Of a DNA stretch of 64,000 bases, positions 33,429 through 45,870 are shown in pieces. The position numbers and the translations under genes are program-made. The stretch covers positions 2,480,001-2,544,000 of the forward strand of contig JAULSU010000004.1 of NCBI GenBank assembly GCA_030512335.1, given 5' to 3'. The stretch is from Immersiella caudata (taxonomy: Eukaryota > Ascomycota > Sordariomycetes > Sordariales > Lasiosphaeriaceae). Numbering within the stretch: position 1 is the first letter of the stretch; every line of letters starts with the position of its first letter. The notes under the pieces are model-generated. The model was given only the letters and a program-made list of their open reading frames with translations, did not search any database and was not told the origin of the DNA.

Positions 33429-34075
33429 ATGAAGACATCCACCCTCAGCTTCGTGGCCCTTCTTAACCTGGCGGCTGCCCAGGGCACGTCGACCACCCCA
33501 GCAGTCCTCACTTGGACCGCCTCGGCCATCACCCCCATCGGCACTGGCAACAACGGCGCTCCCATTTGCGGCCAGGGGTATACCTACTGCGGCTACATCC
33601 TGCGTGACCACCAGAGTTCGTCCCAACTCTTCCCCCTTTCCCCCTTTCCCCCTTCCCGCTTGCCCCACCCTCCTACTCTCTCCTCTCTCCCAACTCCTAA
33701 CCACCCCCAGGCTTCGCCGAGGAAGACATCGTCAAAGCCTACTGCGCCGGAACCCCCGACAACTGCGCCAACGGCAAGACCAAAACCGACCCCATCCAAG
33801 CCCTCTACGTGTGCCTCCCCCCCGCGGGCGCCACCTTCCAACCCCCGCGGCACCACGTCCACGGCCGACGACAGGCTCCGGTGCCGGGTACATCCTCGTC
33901 AACGCCATTCTTCACCAGCACGGGGCCGCCTGCTGGTGGAAGTGGTGCGGGGAGCGGGACCTGCAGTACGACGCCGACGGTGGGTAATCGGATTGAGTTG
34001 CTGTGTTCGTGTGGGAACCAGTGCTTGAATCCTAGCGCCGATCATATTGGGAGGTGTGATGCGCCTTGTATGTGA
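33429..34075 (+). CDS. Small secreted cysteine-rich protein
   Basis: Two exons: 33429-33615 and 33711-34075, 183 residues. The intron 33616-33710 is very pyrimidine-rich (GTTCGT donor, CTAAC branch, CCCAG acceptor). The first 18 residues form a signal peptide (MKTSTLSFVALLNLAAAQ). The mature protein has 11 Cys, among them ICGQGYTYCGY near the start and LCSCGNQCLNPSADHIGRC near the end. A Ser/Thr/Gly/Pro-rich linker separates the two Cys regions. Such proteins are common among fungal secreted effectors and wall proteins; nothing here proves a role in infection. The odd number of cysteines could mean one free thiol. Confidence 0.7.
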
Positions 34076-34547
34076 AGGGCTGAGGGAGTGAAGGGTCTAA
34101 TATTGGGAAAAGGGAGGATTTCTTGCGCTCATTTGGAGACTTTTAGTTGGATGAGATGGTAGAATCTTGTCGTCCGTTCGTTGATAACACCTGATTTAGG
34201 TATAAGAGAGTTATAATCTTAAAGCATCGTTCCTTTTCTAGCCTGGCAGGTTGATCGTTGCGCTAGGTGGTAAAAAAAAGAAAGAAAAAAAAAGGAAAAA
34301 TCAATAACAACTCCGCGACGCTTTGTGCATTCAGAACCGAAACTCGAGGCCGTCAAAATAATAGCGTAACATTCCAAAACAGTAGGCCGCCTGGCAATAT
34401 ACGAGTTACATACAAATAAAAGAGGCCTGCGATGCTTCCTTACCGCCCAAATCAAGTCCAATGAATCATGCTGACCCTGTTGCTCCCAAGAAACGCCAGT
34501 GTCGTCCATTGTATAAAAGTCGCCCGCCTTCCTGCCTTATGAGATAA
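34076..34547. other. Convergent intergenic, 472 bp
   Basis: The 3' flanks of the secreted protein gene and POL3. An A/G-rich tract lies at 34271-34300. No gene seen. Confidence 0.4.
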
Positions 34548-37500
34548 TCACCAAAGCGCGGCTTGATCATAGTCAAACCGCTTCAACTCCTTATTAGCAT
34601 CCTCCAAGTCCTTCTTGGCTTTCATACGCATGTAGAAAATTGGGCAATCCTTGCTGCTGCAGATCACCTCGCAATGCATGCTGCCCTGGCATCGCTGGCA
34701 CTGTGTCCACAACCTGCCGAAGCGGATTTCAAGGTCCGAAACCCTGTCGAGCGTCTTCTTGTACAGCTCACCGACACGTGGTGCATCGTCGGCGCAAACA
34801 GCACCCTCGCTCTCCTCTTTTCCTGTCAATGGTTTCTTGCAGCCCATGCAGGTCTGTGTCTTTTTTGCAAACTTCATGAGACCCCCGACTGTCGGGGCCG
34901 CGACAGAGATAGCTCGCGTGTGGTCACCATGGAGAAGAGACTTCGCCTTGGTCTCGCCTAGGATGGGCTCGAAGATACGACCAAGTGGCTTGGCGAGCTG
35001 GTTGTCCAGGTAGTACCTCGTGTCAATGGGCACGTTGTGTTCGAGGACGTAGATTGGGTCTTCCGAGCGCTCGAAATTCTTGGAACCCGTCGCACCCTTC
35101 ACCATGACGTAGGCCACACGATCACCAAGTGCCGGTGCCGAGCCTGCGTCACGTTTCTTCATCCGAGCAGCTAGCTCTACGTGGGCTTGCTTGGCGGCGT
35201 AATCATCTTTGGTGAGCGCCTTTGTGATCACCAGCTTGGACATATCGACCTTGTTCTGTAGAAGGTCTGCAATGGTGTCCTTGACATATCTGTGAGGGAA
35301 GTTAGCATGACTCCAGTCCTGTGATTCAATAACTACACCTACTCTTGTGCACCTGGGACGTCTCGATCAATGAGAATCATCCTGAGGACTTTCTCGATGA
35401 CCGTCTGCACCAAGAGACAGTTGTCACGCCGCACCGTTTCGATACCCTTGGTGTCCATCTTGTCATACTTCTCCGGTTTTGTCCAGTAAAGACCAGCGTA
35501 GCGCTTCTTGTTGATGAGAAGGTACGGGAAGTAGACCTTTTCGAACTCCAGCTTGATGGGTTTGATGAACTTGTTCGACACAAATTGCGAAGCGTCCTCA
35601 CCAAGTTTCATGGCCTCGGCGAGATCCGTAGTGCCGAACTTTACCATTACGGAATCGGTATCACCATAAATGACTTGAGCGTCATGCGAATAGCCATTGG
35701 CGACGGTATACCTCTGCTCCACCTCCGTCTTCGTTCTCTCAATCATCTGTCGACCGAAGGCTGTCGTGCTGCTGGCAATTTCCAAGCAAGGAAGCTTGCC
35801 GTTTGTTGCACCGGTCAGACCATAGACAGAGTTGGCGCTGATCTTCAAAGCCAGCTGGCGACCGTTCAGCACAGCCTTCTTGAAGGGATCAGTCTCAATG
35901 GCAAGTTCTCGCTTGGCCTGTTTTCGGGCTGCCAAGAGTTCCTCGAGAATTTGTGCGAGCAACCCCTTCCTCTTCTTGGTGGTGACAAACATGTCGCCGT
36001 TGGGCGTGACAATGTAATCTTCATCCTTTTGCAGATTCCACCTCTCGATATCCCTCTTCTTGATCAGTGTTGTGTAGCAAAGATTATGGGCCTGCATAAT
36101 ACTTGGGTAGAGAGAAGCGAAATCGAGCGTGGCAATCGGGACATCATAGTAGCCCCTGGTAGGCTCAATGACAGTGGCGCCCTCGTATTGCTCTTCTGAA
36201 GAATCAGACCGCATATTGGGAATAACGAGTTTCTGTTCCAGGGCTTTGCGGAAGAGCTGACTCAAGAATTTCACTTGCTGGCCTCGGGCGAGAAGGAAGT
36301 TGAATGGAACACCTGTGACTCTTGCCATTTCTGTGTAGTTTTCGAGGCAAGACAGCTTGTCCATCAATCGTTGGGGAAGATAGGCGTCCTTCAGACAGTA
36401 CAGGGCCAGTCTTCGTCTGGATTCTGGGGTACCCTCGAAAAGCTCTGTGATCATTGAGTGGTGGACATCCTCTTTCTGCTCGCCGAGGAAGTGAGAGCAG
36501 ACCGAATTCAGTGTGTAACTTCGAAGCTGGTGGTCCCGTTGAACCAGCTGAAGCAGATCCAGCTGCAAGCGTCCATTGGTATTCGTGGCCTTGGTATCGC
36601 GATTTCCCATCTGCTTGCTGGAGAAGTTGGTTTCTCTCGCGACTGACTTGACGCGAGTACGAGACCAGTATTCGAAACCGTTGACCTTCAGATGCTTGGC
36701 GCGGTCGAGAAGATAGGGGAAATCGAAGTTTGCAATATTGTAGCCGGTGATGATATCGGGGTCGACCTTCTCAAGGAAATCCCTCCATGACCTAAGCATA
36801 TCATCCTCCTTGTCGAATGAAAGAATCTGGGTCGCAACGATAGGGCTGGTGTCGTCTAGACAGAACACATTCCGGACGAAGGGCTTCTTATCTCCGTACT
36901 TTGTGACAACGTTGGCGATTTGGATAACAGAGTCATGGGTCGCCTCAGGGAAGATACCCTTGCGGCCTGCACACTCGATATCGAACGACAAAGTTCTCAA
37001 TGGTGCCATCTTAGACCACTCGCCAACAGGCTTGTGCGCGATCAGATCGCGATAACTGATCTCGGCCTCGATCTGGCAGTTTGACTGCTTGTCCTGAATC
37101 GGGGAATATGTATTTGCCGGTGCTTCTACCCAAGACATGCCCGCAATGGAGCAGTCCACCATGAATCGTAGAAGGTACTGGATGTTGTCGTATGTCATGA
37201 TGGTACCGTCGGCACTCTTCCACATGCCGTTCATGTTTGCATCGCCTCTCTCGATTAGCGTCCGAACTTTGTTGATGTGCTTGGGATCGGTGACCGAGAC
37301 CTTGATATAAGGGTTTTGCGTGTTGCCCTGGAAGCCGTATATGCTCTCGCGCATCGTGAGAGACACTGAGTAGATCGCCATTCCGTTGACGGCGAGTTGC
37401 TTCTCTAGATACGTCCGAAACTTGGGACAGTCTTCGTTGGTGAAGTTCATGGGCGCCGCCACATAGAGGTAGTGCTTGAAGTCCCTAACATGCAGCAGGA

Positions 37501-37912
37501 CCGAGTTGCCATGCTCCGTCACACCAAAGAGCTTCACGGCTGGCACACCACCGGGGAGGGTACCCTCTTCAGCTTCAATCGCTTGAAATGTGAGGTTGTC
37601 TTTGCGTGGGTTGAATCCGCTGGGCACAGGTGGGCGTTCCCAGGCCTGGTCTTTCTCCGAATTGGCCTGCTTGAGATCCGAGATGTCTTGACTCATGCGC
37701 TCGAGCACTTCACTCTCGAAGGCGCTTTTCGGCTGGCTTGACGCCAATCTGCCCTTTCCGTCATTCTGGGAGCTGTTAAAGCGGATGGCGGGCGAGGAGG
37801 GGAGGTCGAGGCGACGCTTCTTCGCTGCCGACGAAGGAGTGGCCGCGATGTTACGGCGGGCACTGGACGCTTCGCCGAACACGCGCTTTTGCGGCACCGT
37901 TGTGGCAGCCAT
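34548..37912 (-). CDS. POL3: DNA polymerase delta catalytic subunit
   Basis: Two exons: 37912-35343 and 35289-34548, 1103 residues. This is the replicative B-family polymerase with 3'-5' proofreading exonuclease. N-terminal basic stretch KKRRLDLPSS (nuclear signal). Exo motifs: FDIECAG, YNIANFDFPYL and YCLKDAYL. Polymerase motifs: DFASLYPSI (A), KISANSVYG (B) and YGDTDS (C). The C-terminus has the two metal sites: CMGCKKPL plus downstream Cys (CysA), and CQRCQGSM...CSSKDC (CysB, which holds the 4Fe-4S cluster and binds the accessory subunit). The intron 35290-35342 has GTAGGT and CACAG signals and splits a Glu codon. All key acidic residues are present. Confidence 0.97.
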
Positions 37913-38484
37913 ATTGGAGGAATTTTTGTTTGGGAATCTCTAAGGGCATGGGAAGGGAGGGGGGGGGAGCTGCTGGCGGGCTTCCTTTTGGGTGCTATGG
38001 CATGGCGATTGTTTTGGTGGAGTTCCCGAAGCTCTGGGATGGACGGACGAATTTCTGAAGGGGACGCGCCTTTGGCCCTGCGACGTGACGTGCCCCACTC
38101 ATGAGTGCGCGAGTGACGCGCGACTTCAGAATTGACAAATTACAGGGGTGTCCTATGCTCAACCCTAACCCCAAATGCGCCCCCACAGAGGGCATCTAAT
38201 CCTTGCTGACAGGGGCGCTGCGCTAGACTTGTGAAACCCATTCAAGGCGTCGAGACACTCGTTGCCGCCGCCCACTCGCCAACACACACAACTACGACAA
38301 CACATAAGCGCATTCTCAAACTTGACGCTAGGGGCTGCTCAACAAGAAGCGCGCCAGCTTTGAGAGAAATTTGAACAGTCTCACCGATTTCCCTCCTCTT
38401 GAAACGCACTCGACATTCAAGCCCTTCGCCGAGCCAACCCCGCATTATCGAATCCACTGACGCCGTCCTCGGCACCCTGCCACC
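37913..38484. other. Divergent promoter region POL3/MSO1, 572 bp
   Basis: Starts on both sides point outward. I found no perfect ACGCGT (MCB) element, though several ACGCGC cores occur between 38065 and 38125. No gene within. Confidence 0.4.
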
Positions 38485-39369
38485 ATGTCGTGGTACAGCA
38501 ATCTGCTCACGAACGCTTCCACCAATATCACCAAGCTCCAGCGCAACTACTTCGGTGGCGAAAACGACGGCGACACTGAAGATGACACCCACGTATGCCG
38601 CGTGTTGCGCTCCTACTACACAGAAAAGGGTCAGCCCTTCCCCGGCTGGCTGCCGCCCGATCCCAAGGCCCCGCCGCCAGTGCAGCCTGTGTACACAACA
38701 CAGAATCAAGTCGGCAGTCGATATGGCGGTCTGGGTAACAATAATTACCAACAAGGAGGGGGCGCCGCCAGCACTGGAAAGCTAGGAAGCTTGTGGGACA
38801 ACAGCAATAACAATCAGTCAAGTCAGCCGACTTCTCTGCGACAAGGAGGGCGGCCGAGTCCATTTGCGAGAGACGCGAGTCCCGCCGGTGGTGGACAGGG
38901 TAGACCGAGCCCACTCCCTAGCCAACGGGCAGGGAGTTACCAGTCGCAGCAACAGGCGAATCCTTACGGGCGAAACGACACACGGACACCTCCTGGAGGC
39001 TCGTCAGGAGGAAGCGCGCAAGATAAGCTGAAGCAGAAGCTTTGGGGCGGCTCGAAGACAGCAAGCCCATCGAATAGTGGACCATTCCAACCTCCAGCAC
39101 CACAACAGTCACAAAGTTCGAGCAGATGGGGAAGCAACAGCAACGGTAGCGGAGGCGGTAACTACGAGGACCGATTTGCGCCCGCCGGAGCTTACGGTAA
39201 CGATCAGCCTGTAATGTCTGCCAACGCGCCGTGGTCTGGAGGTGACATGGATTATTACTCCGGTGGCCCTGACAATGGCGGCGGCGGCGGGACGGGAGGG
39301 CGAAGGTCTGCCGGTCTTCCCAGCGGGCCGAAGAGAGGGGGGCTACCAAGCGGTCCACGGATGCGATAG
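38485..39369 (+). CDS. MSO1: Mso1-like Sec1-binding exocytosis protein
   Basis: An intronless 294-residue ORF. The N-terminal ~60 residues match the Sec1-binding region of yeast Mso1: MSWYSNLLTNASTNITKLQ, then GDTEDDTHVCRVLRSYY and GQPFPGWLPPDPK. Mso1 binds the SM protein Sec1 and the exocytic SNARE machinery at sites of polarised secretion. The remainder is low-complexity, rich in Gly, Ser, Gln, Asn and Arg, and probably disordered, ending in GLPSGPRMR-type repeats (GLPSGPKRGGLPSGP). The C-terminal part differs from yeast Mso1, as is usual in filamentous fungi. The assignment rests on the N-terminal domain. Confidence 0.85.
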   Translation: MSWYSNLLTNASTNITKLQRNYFGGENDGDTEDDTHVCRVLRSYYTEKGQPFPGWLPPDPKAPPPVQPVYTTQNQVGSRYGGLGNNNYQQGGGAASTGKLGSLWDNSNNNQSSQPTSLRQGGRPSPFARDASPAGGGQGRPSPLPSQRAGSYQSQQQANPYGRNDTRTPPGGSSGGSAQDKLKQKLWGGSKTASPSNSGPFQPPAPQQSQSSSRWGSNSNGSGGGNYEDRFAPAGAYGNDQPVMSANAPWSGGDMDYYSGGPDNGGGGGTGGRRSAGLPSGPKRGGLPSGPRMR

Positions 39370-40042
39370 GGGGTCGCCGAGACCGTTTCGGAATGAAACT
39401 TGGAAGTATGATGTTGACTGCGATGTTGGACGAGGCTCAACTCAAGGGCTGGTTACCCTAGAGCGCCAGCCGGCTTTGGTGTGGATTTCTCGAGCGTCGC
39501 TAGACTCGAGACGTCCACATGAAAGATAATCCCCCCAAGACCACAAGATCAACAGAAAAAAACACAAGTAAACTTGGTGTAAATACGAATTCGTACGCAG
39601 GCATTGTCCCTCTTGAACATCGATCCCATAGTGTGACTATAATGAACCAATAGGGGCGGCTTGGTTTGTTGGTTCTTGTTGATGTTCAAGTGAATGGCAA
39701 AATGGCTGCGCAGATGTGCATCACCGCGTAATCCCATGTGCGGGCAGATGACGACGACATCATCCCCCAGGCTGCGTTGGGGAACGAATGTGACTGCGCC
39801 CCGAGAAGGATCATGTAGAGGTACCCCTGCTCACGGCAATTCTAGCCCCGTTGCAAGGTTCAGGTACTTGAGCTTGCCCCTCCAAGCCAGCATCATGCGC
39901 CGCGGGGCTCCCTCAGCGGCTTTATACCGTGCTAGTGTCATACTCTGCCCTCAACCGCGCCCTCAGACCATGGGATTCTGCGCCCAGTGAAAGAAACGTC
40001 CGTATTTCCTCTGGTTAATCGACTGCAAACTGCCAGAGCAGA
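39370..40042. other. Intergenic, 670 bp
   Basis: The 3' end of MSO1 and the promoter of the GYP7-like gene. Nothing else seen. Confidence 0.4.
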
Positions 40043-42752
40043 ATGACACGGATTACCAAACCAACGCCGACGAACCCGCCGTCGCAGCAGTCTTCCACTG
40101 CTTCCGCTCCAGCTCGATCCTCGTCTCCGACCGGGAGCTTCTACGCCATGAGCGACGACGAGGAGGGCGATTATGACACCATCACGCACACAGAGTCGGG
40201 GCGCGGTGTGAAGCTTCTGTATTCCAAGAGCAAGGCAAGTACTATTACCAACGCTGTCGAGACACTTGCTCACCAGCTCGGCTTCCTCTGTCTGCAGGTT
40301 TACATCCACCCAACACCATCCGCGAAAGACAATATTCCTGGCTACATTGCACTTTTGCAACAAAAGAGAGCCCATAATGAGCGCCCGACGTCATCCTCCT
40401 CAGGGGACTCTCGACACCCGGCCTCCTCGGATCTACTCCTGGCCTGGGTCCCCGAGTCGCAGCTTGGCGATGCGGCAAGCGTTTATGTCAAGGTCGACCT
40501 CTGTGAAGGCGACTCCCCTCCAAAACAGTCTTACCTCGTCCCTCCACCGCCAACCGTGACCACGCACCGTGGGTCTATAGGTCACTATGCCTTCGCTATC
40601 CCCGTAAGCGCCGTCTACAGCCTCCTGGTGCGCCCGCCCAGTCTAGGTTGGTGGTTCGGCAGCGTTATCATCAATAGCCGCGCCGGTGACAGTTTCCCAG
40701 CGCTTTTTTTCCACGACAGCGAGTGCCAGAGCACGATACTGCAAAAGAAGAAGCGCGCTAGAGACACGTTTGATCCCTTTGGTGATGCCGGGGAGATGTT
40801 CTGGGGTGGCGATGAGGTATTGCGATGGCTACGCCGCTACGTTACTATCGAGAGGAGTGTCGCCGAGCCGAATATCTATCTCGTGGAGCCCTCACCGGAG
40901 GATAGTGCAGCGTTCGGGGGCAAGCTCACGACCAGCAGTGTCAGCACCATTGGGAGAAGTGATAGCGTGGGAGCCGCTCATGGGCGAGGTTTAGCGGGTC
41001 CCTCGGGAGGTCAGGGTTCGGGTGGTGAGATGGATCCGTTCATGAAGTTTGTGAAGGAGACAGGGTGGAATATCATGGAGAAGTTTAGCAAGGTGACGAC
41101 ATTTACACGTCAGGCTGCTCAAGACGTGCTCGACAACCCGAAGGTGCCTCCACAGATGAGGAGGCTGCTTAGGAATCCCGAGGTTCAGACGCTGCAGGAG
41201 GAGTTTGACAGCGCCAGGATCTACCTGGCAAGGTGGGCGATGGGTATCGCGGAGCAAAGCGAGCGAGATAGGAGTCAGAGGATATGGACGGCTAGGGATG
41301 TTCTGGAGCTGGAGGATACCGATGTGGGTGAGTTTGAGTTGCTTGATAGCACGAGCTCGCTTTCTCTGGAGCAGATGAGGAGGACTGTCACTTTGAAGGA
41401 GTGGAAGTCGTTTTTTGATTCCAGGACGGGAAGGTTATCCGTTACGGTGGATGAGGTGAAAGAGCGGGTGTTCCACGGCGGCTTGGATCCCGAGGACGGT
41501 GTGAGGAAGGAGGCTTGGCTGTTTCTGCTCGGTGTTTACGACTGGTTTAGCACCGAAGACGAGCGTAAGGCGCAAGTTGCGTCTCTCCGGGACGAATACA
41601 TTAAGCTCAAGGGTGCTTGGTGGGAGCGCCAAATCGACAAGGGTGGAGAGGGCGAGGAGGGCGAGTGGTGGAGAGAGCAGAGGGGGCGGATAGGTAAGAT
41701 GTCATCTTCTGCATAGAAAGATGTGTTATCGCTGACAATTTGCTACAGAGAAAGACGTTCATCGCACGGATAGAAACGTCCCCATCTTTGCCGGCGAGGA
41801 TATTCCCCATCCAGACCCGGACTCGCCGTTTGCGGGAACCGGCACCAATGTCCACATGGAGCAGGTGAAAGACATGCTCTTGACTTATAACGAGTACAAC
41901 CGAGACCTCGGATACGTTCAGGGGATGTCCGACCTCCTAGCTCCCATTTACGCTGTCCTGCAGGACGATGCCTTGGCCTTCTGGGCATTCCAGCGCTTCA
42001 TGGAGCGCATGGAGCGCAACTTTCTGCGAGATCAGTCCGGCATGCGCTCCCAGCTGTTGACGCTCGACCACCTCACACAGTTTATGGACCCCAAGCTGTA
42101 CGCACATCTCCAGTCGGCCGACAGCACTAACTTCTTTTTCTTCTTCCGTATGCTGCTAGTATGGTACAAGCGGGAGTTCGAGTGGATGGACGTGTTGCGC
42201 CTGTGGGAGACGCTCTGGACCGACTATTTGAGCAGCAGCTTCCATCTGTTTGTGGCGCTTGCTATCATGGAGAAGCACCGTGATGTTATCATGGCTCATC
42301 TCAAACACTTTGACGAGGTGCTCAAATACGGTATGTTCTCACCCATTGATGATACCCCTGACGCTCCCGTTAACGATGTAAAAGTCAACGAACTCTCTGG
42401 CACCATCGACCTCGACTCCACCCTCATCCGCGCCGAGGCCCTCTTCAAACGCTTTCAGCGTCTCGTAGAAGCCATCGAGAAGAAGGGAAATTTCCCTGCG
42501 CCTAGGCTGCGCATTGGTTTCTCTTCCCCGTCATCTTCGTCTCAGGACGTCTCGAGCGGTAGCACCGCGAAAACGACCGCTACTTCACCTTCGTCACGGA
42601 AGGCTACTCCTCCCGCTAAGGGCAATGGCAAGGGGAAGGAAGAGGCTGTGAAGGTGATTACGCCAGAGCTAAGACAGCTGTTGAGTCGTGAGGTGATCAT
42701 TCTTCCGAAGAAGGAGGGCGAGGCGAACAAGCCGGAGGGATTTCCGAGGTGA
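40043..42752 (+). CDS. GYP7: Gyp7-type TBC-domain Rab GTPase-activating protein
   Basis: Two exons: 40043-41693 and 41749-42752, 884 residues. Gyp7 stimulates GTP hydrolysis by Ypt7/Rab7-type GTPases in vacuolar and endosomal fusion. The N-terminal half matches the Gyp7/TBC1D15 Rab-binding region (GVKLLYSKSK, LLLAWVPESQLG, GWWFGSVIINSRAG). The TBC domain spans roughly residues 480-740: VFHGGLDPEDGVRKEAWLFLLG, the arginine finger Arg556 in KDVHRTDRNVP, and the glutamine finger Gln608 in GYVQGMSDLLAP. Both catalytic fingers are intact. The intron 41694-41748 splits Glu551. A low-complexity Ser/Lys-rich C-terminus follows. Confidence 0.92.
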
Positions 42753-43272
42753 TGTTTTGGGACTGTAAGGTATGGCGTTGACGCGGTGAGGGCCTCTGCT
42801 TTGATTATGCTTTGGGCTGTAGTGGTATGTGGGATGGTTCTGCGGGGGCGTGGTCTATGGGTTGTGGTAAGCATGATAAGGAGTAGGACGGGCTGCCTGG
42901 CCAAGTTGGAGAGGGGAAATGTACTTTTTTTGGGTCCTTGTAACAATTCAGGGGAAACAAACATACCTAGCGTACCATTACTTTTTACGGTGACATCACT
43001 TCTCAAATCTGGCTTGAGGTTTGGATAAGATTCCAAATGCAACATTCGTATCGAGAGGTCAACACAGGACTTATCGTGGCTGTTGAAAAGATCCCAAATA
43101 GCTGTTTACAATCCCAAAGTCACCGAGCGCGCAAGAACACCAGGGAACCCGTTTATATGCCTTCACGTGTATGTACTCATACAAAAATCGCCCTTTTTTA
43201 TCTACTCACGAACACTTGACTCGCTTTGACGGCTATCGCCTTGAACATCGCTATATATTTGGTGACTCGAGT
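42753..43272. other. Convergent intergenic, 520 bp
   Basis: The 3' flanks of GYP7 and the glucosidase I gene. No gene seen. Confidence 0.4.
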
Positions 43273-45870
43273 TTAGAGCTCGTCACGGACGTGCCCAGAA
43301 CTACCCTCCAGGTCTTCCATCGCCATGATCTTGACGACCAAGCTGGTCCACCCTGTGAAGTGCTGTGTGCGCTGACCCTTGCCCGTGTCAGGATCGTATT
43401 GCTCCCATGCAAAGCCAGTCTCATCCCAGCTCTTGTAGACGGTGTCTACAATGTTCTTACGGAGACGGGTGTAAAGATCACGGGCGGTGGCCTTGAACGG
43501 GCTGTCTTGGGTTGCGACTTTCTGGAATGGGCGTTAGTTATCTGAAGGGGAGGAAAGGGAGAGGAAGGAAGCCTACGTGGAGCTCAACAATTGCGAGGTA
43601 GTTGATGTTGATCCAGACGGGACTGCGCCAGTAGTTCTCGTTGGTACCGTAGAACTCATCCTTTTTGCTCAGACTCCGTATACCGTGGTTACTCCATAGT
43701 TCTTCCTCGTCGCCGATGAGAGCCAGCACGCGGCCCAGCTTCGGGTTGTCGGGTGCTAGCAGGCCGGTCAAGAAGGGGAAGAGAGAGATGTAGCCTTTGT
43801 GGCAAACAAGAGAGTTCTCCTCAAAGTCGTCAATGGTGGCGTCGCAGTAGCAGCCCTCCTTCTCGGACCAGTGGAGGTCATCGAGGTTGTGCTCAATGGC
43901 GTCGCGGACCTTGGTGAGCTCGGCAACTTCCTCGGGCATACCGAGGGCATCGGCGACGTTGCTGAGGAGCTTGGCCATGACGCCCATCCAGGACATGAGG
44001 TCGACGTGGAGCTCACCTGGGTGTGGTGGCTGTGGGCGCGGGTAGTCATCTAAACCGCTAGTCAGGAGGTGGGTGACGGTACGGCCGCGCCAGCGGTACG
44101 CCTCCTTGCTAGAGTAGGCCTTGCGATCGTAAGACTTGATATCGCCAGACTGGGTCTTCTTAAACCAGTCAAACTGGCGGCGCAGGAGGGGGTAGAGTCG
44201 GCGGAGATATTCCAGGCCAAGCTCCGGGTTATCGATATAGGCAGTGGATAACACTTTATGTGGAGAGAGATGTTCCGTTCCAGCGGGGAGTGACCCATTG
44301 GCCTTCTGCAGCTTCTCGACAAAGTCGTTGAGAACGAAGAAGAGCGTGGGAGGGTTGGCGTAGTGAGGGTACTGTGTCTGGAACTCCTCGGGTACCTTGC
44401 TTCGTGCCTCATGTCCCAGGATCTGTTCGCGGGCAATCCATCCATCCTCATCGATAAGGTTGAACCAGCTTCGGACCACCTCCATGGCCAAATCAATATC
44501 CCAGTCGGCGATAGGCAGCAGGTGGAAGCCCTCGTCCCACAAGAAGCCACGGGGGAAGAAGGGACGAGACGGAATGCTCGTAAAGAGCTCGTACGGCCCC
44601 TCAAGCGCCTGCTGGTTACGAGCCCGCGCCTCAGCAGCCTCCTCCCAGAAGCCCTCGTTCTCCTCTTCGTATTCCAGAGCATACGACCGGTCCGCAACGG
44701 ACTGTCCGTAAAAGTACCCAATACCACCAATCAGGTTAGAAAACATACTCCTACCAAATTTCTTGTACTTCTCAGCAGTATACGGGGGCTGTAGCTTGAA
44801 GACACTCGCAAAACGCTCCCCAAAGGCCTCGGTGGTGTCCTGGATCTCCCTCGTTAAATCCGACGACTTGAGCTCCTTGCCAGCCGACTCGCTGGAGAAG
44901 AGCACATCAAACTCAAAATTGCCCTCGAAGACCTTCTGAATGATATGAGCGTTGCCAACGCCTGGTCGGTTGGCGAGCCGGTACACTTGCCATGGCGGCG
45001 GCGCATCGTCGGTGTCGTACTGGTTCTCGACAAGCCAGTCAACGCCCTCCTTGAGCTGCTTGAACACAATCTGCTTGCCTTGCCAGAGTAGATCCTCCGG
45101 GTAGGTCAGCGACTGCACAACAGCCTGACCTCCAGGGCCACGCTGCGCCGAAAGTCTGTGATCGCTCGTAGGCTGCTTGCCATCTCCCCTAGTGACCACC
45201 AACTTGTAGTTCCCCAGCCCTTGCGAAGACCCCTTGAGCGTGACATCTTCATCGTAGCCGAACTCATCGTCGCTCGGCACCGCCTCAAGCTCCGACCCGA
45301 ATCCTTCCTGCGACACATAGAAGAAGATGACCGTTTTCCGATCCGCAGGCGTATCCTCCCTCAGCTCGCCCTTGATTCTCGCTGCCCAGCTTCCTCCATG
45401 CGCTCCTCCGGGAATCTTCACAAACGACGTCGTGATATCAATCCCGTTCTCAATATCATGGATCGACTGCACACCTCCCCTCCTAGTGTCAAACTCATCC
45501 CACCCATACCCCTGCATCCCCGCATTCTGCTCGCAAGTATACCGCACCGCTGGAACACCCAAAAGTTAGCTCCCACCCATTACCGCAAGAACCCAGAGGG
45601 AGACAACTCACAGGTCTGCACGTCTGAATATGTGTCCACCCTCCCCCACATCAACGCCGCCGACAAGCTCAGCGGTATCCTTGGGCGCACCCCAAAGTAG
45701 AGATTCGGCTTGTACGGTCCCCATAGCAAGCTCTGGTTATTCTGGCGACCAATCTCGCTGATCAGCACCGACTCGTCGCCCGCAGCCTCGGCGCAAAGCC
45801 CAAGGAGGGAGCTCAGCCATAGGATCGCCGTCAGCCAGAGCACGGGAAATCGACGCCCTTGCAGCGCCAT
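43273..45870 (-). CDS. CWH41: ER glucosidase I (mannosyl-oligosaccharide glucosidase, GH63)
   Basis: Three exons: 45870-45612, 45549-43577 and 43521-43273, 826 residues. It removes the terminal alpha-1,2-glucose from Glc3Man9GlcNAc2 on new glycoproteins in the ER. The N-terminus has a hydrophobic signal/anchor (FPVLWLTAILWLSSLLGLC). The GH63 N-terminal domain begins at QSLLWGPYKPNLYFGVRPR. The (alpha/alpha)6 catalytic domain contains PSRPFFPRGFLWDEGFHLL (catalytic-acid region), WIAREQILGHEA, the ELHVDLMSW segment and, near the C-terminus, YKSWDETGFAWEQYD with the second catalytic acid region. The introns have GTGAGT and GTAGGC donors. Confidence 0.94.

Noticed and set aside
38160..38180. CCCTAACCCC motif and other TTAGGG-like bits (15681, 29863)
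   Set aside because: Single copies only; not a telomeric array.
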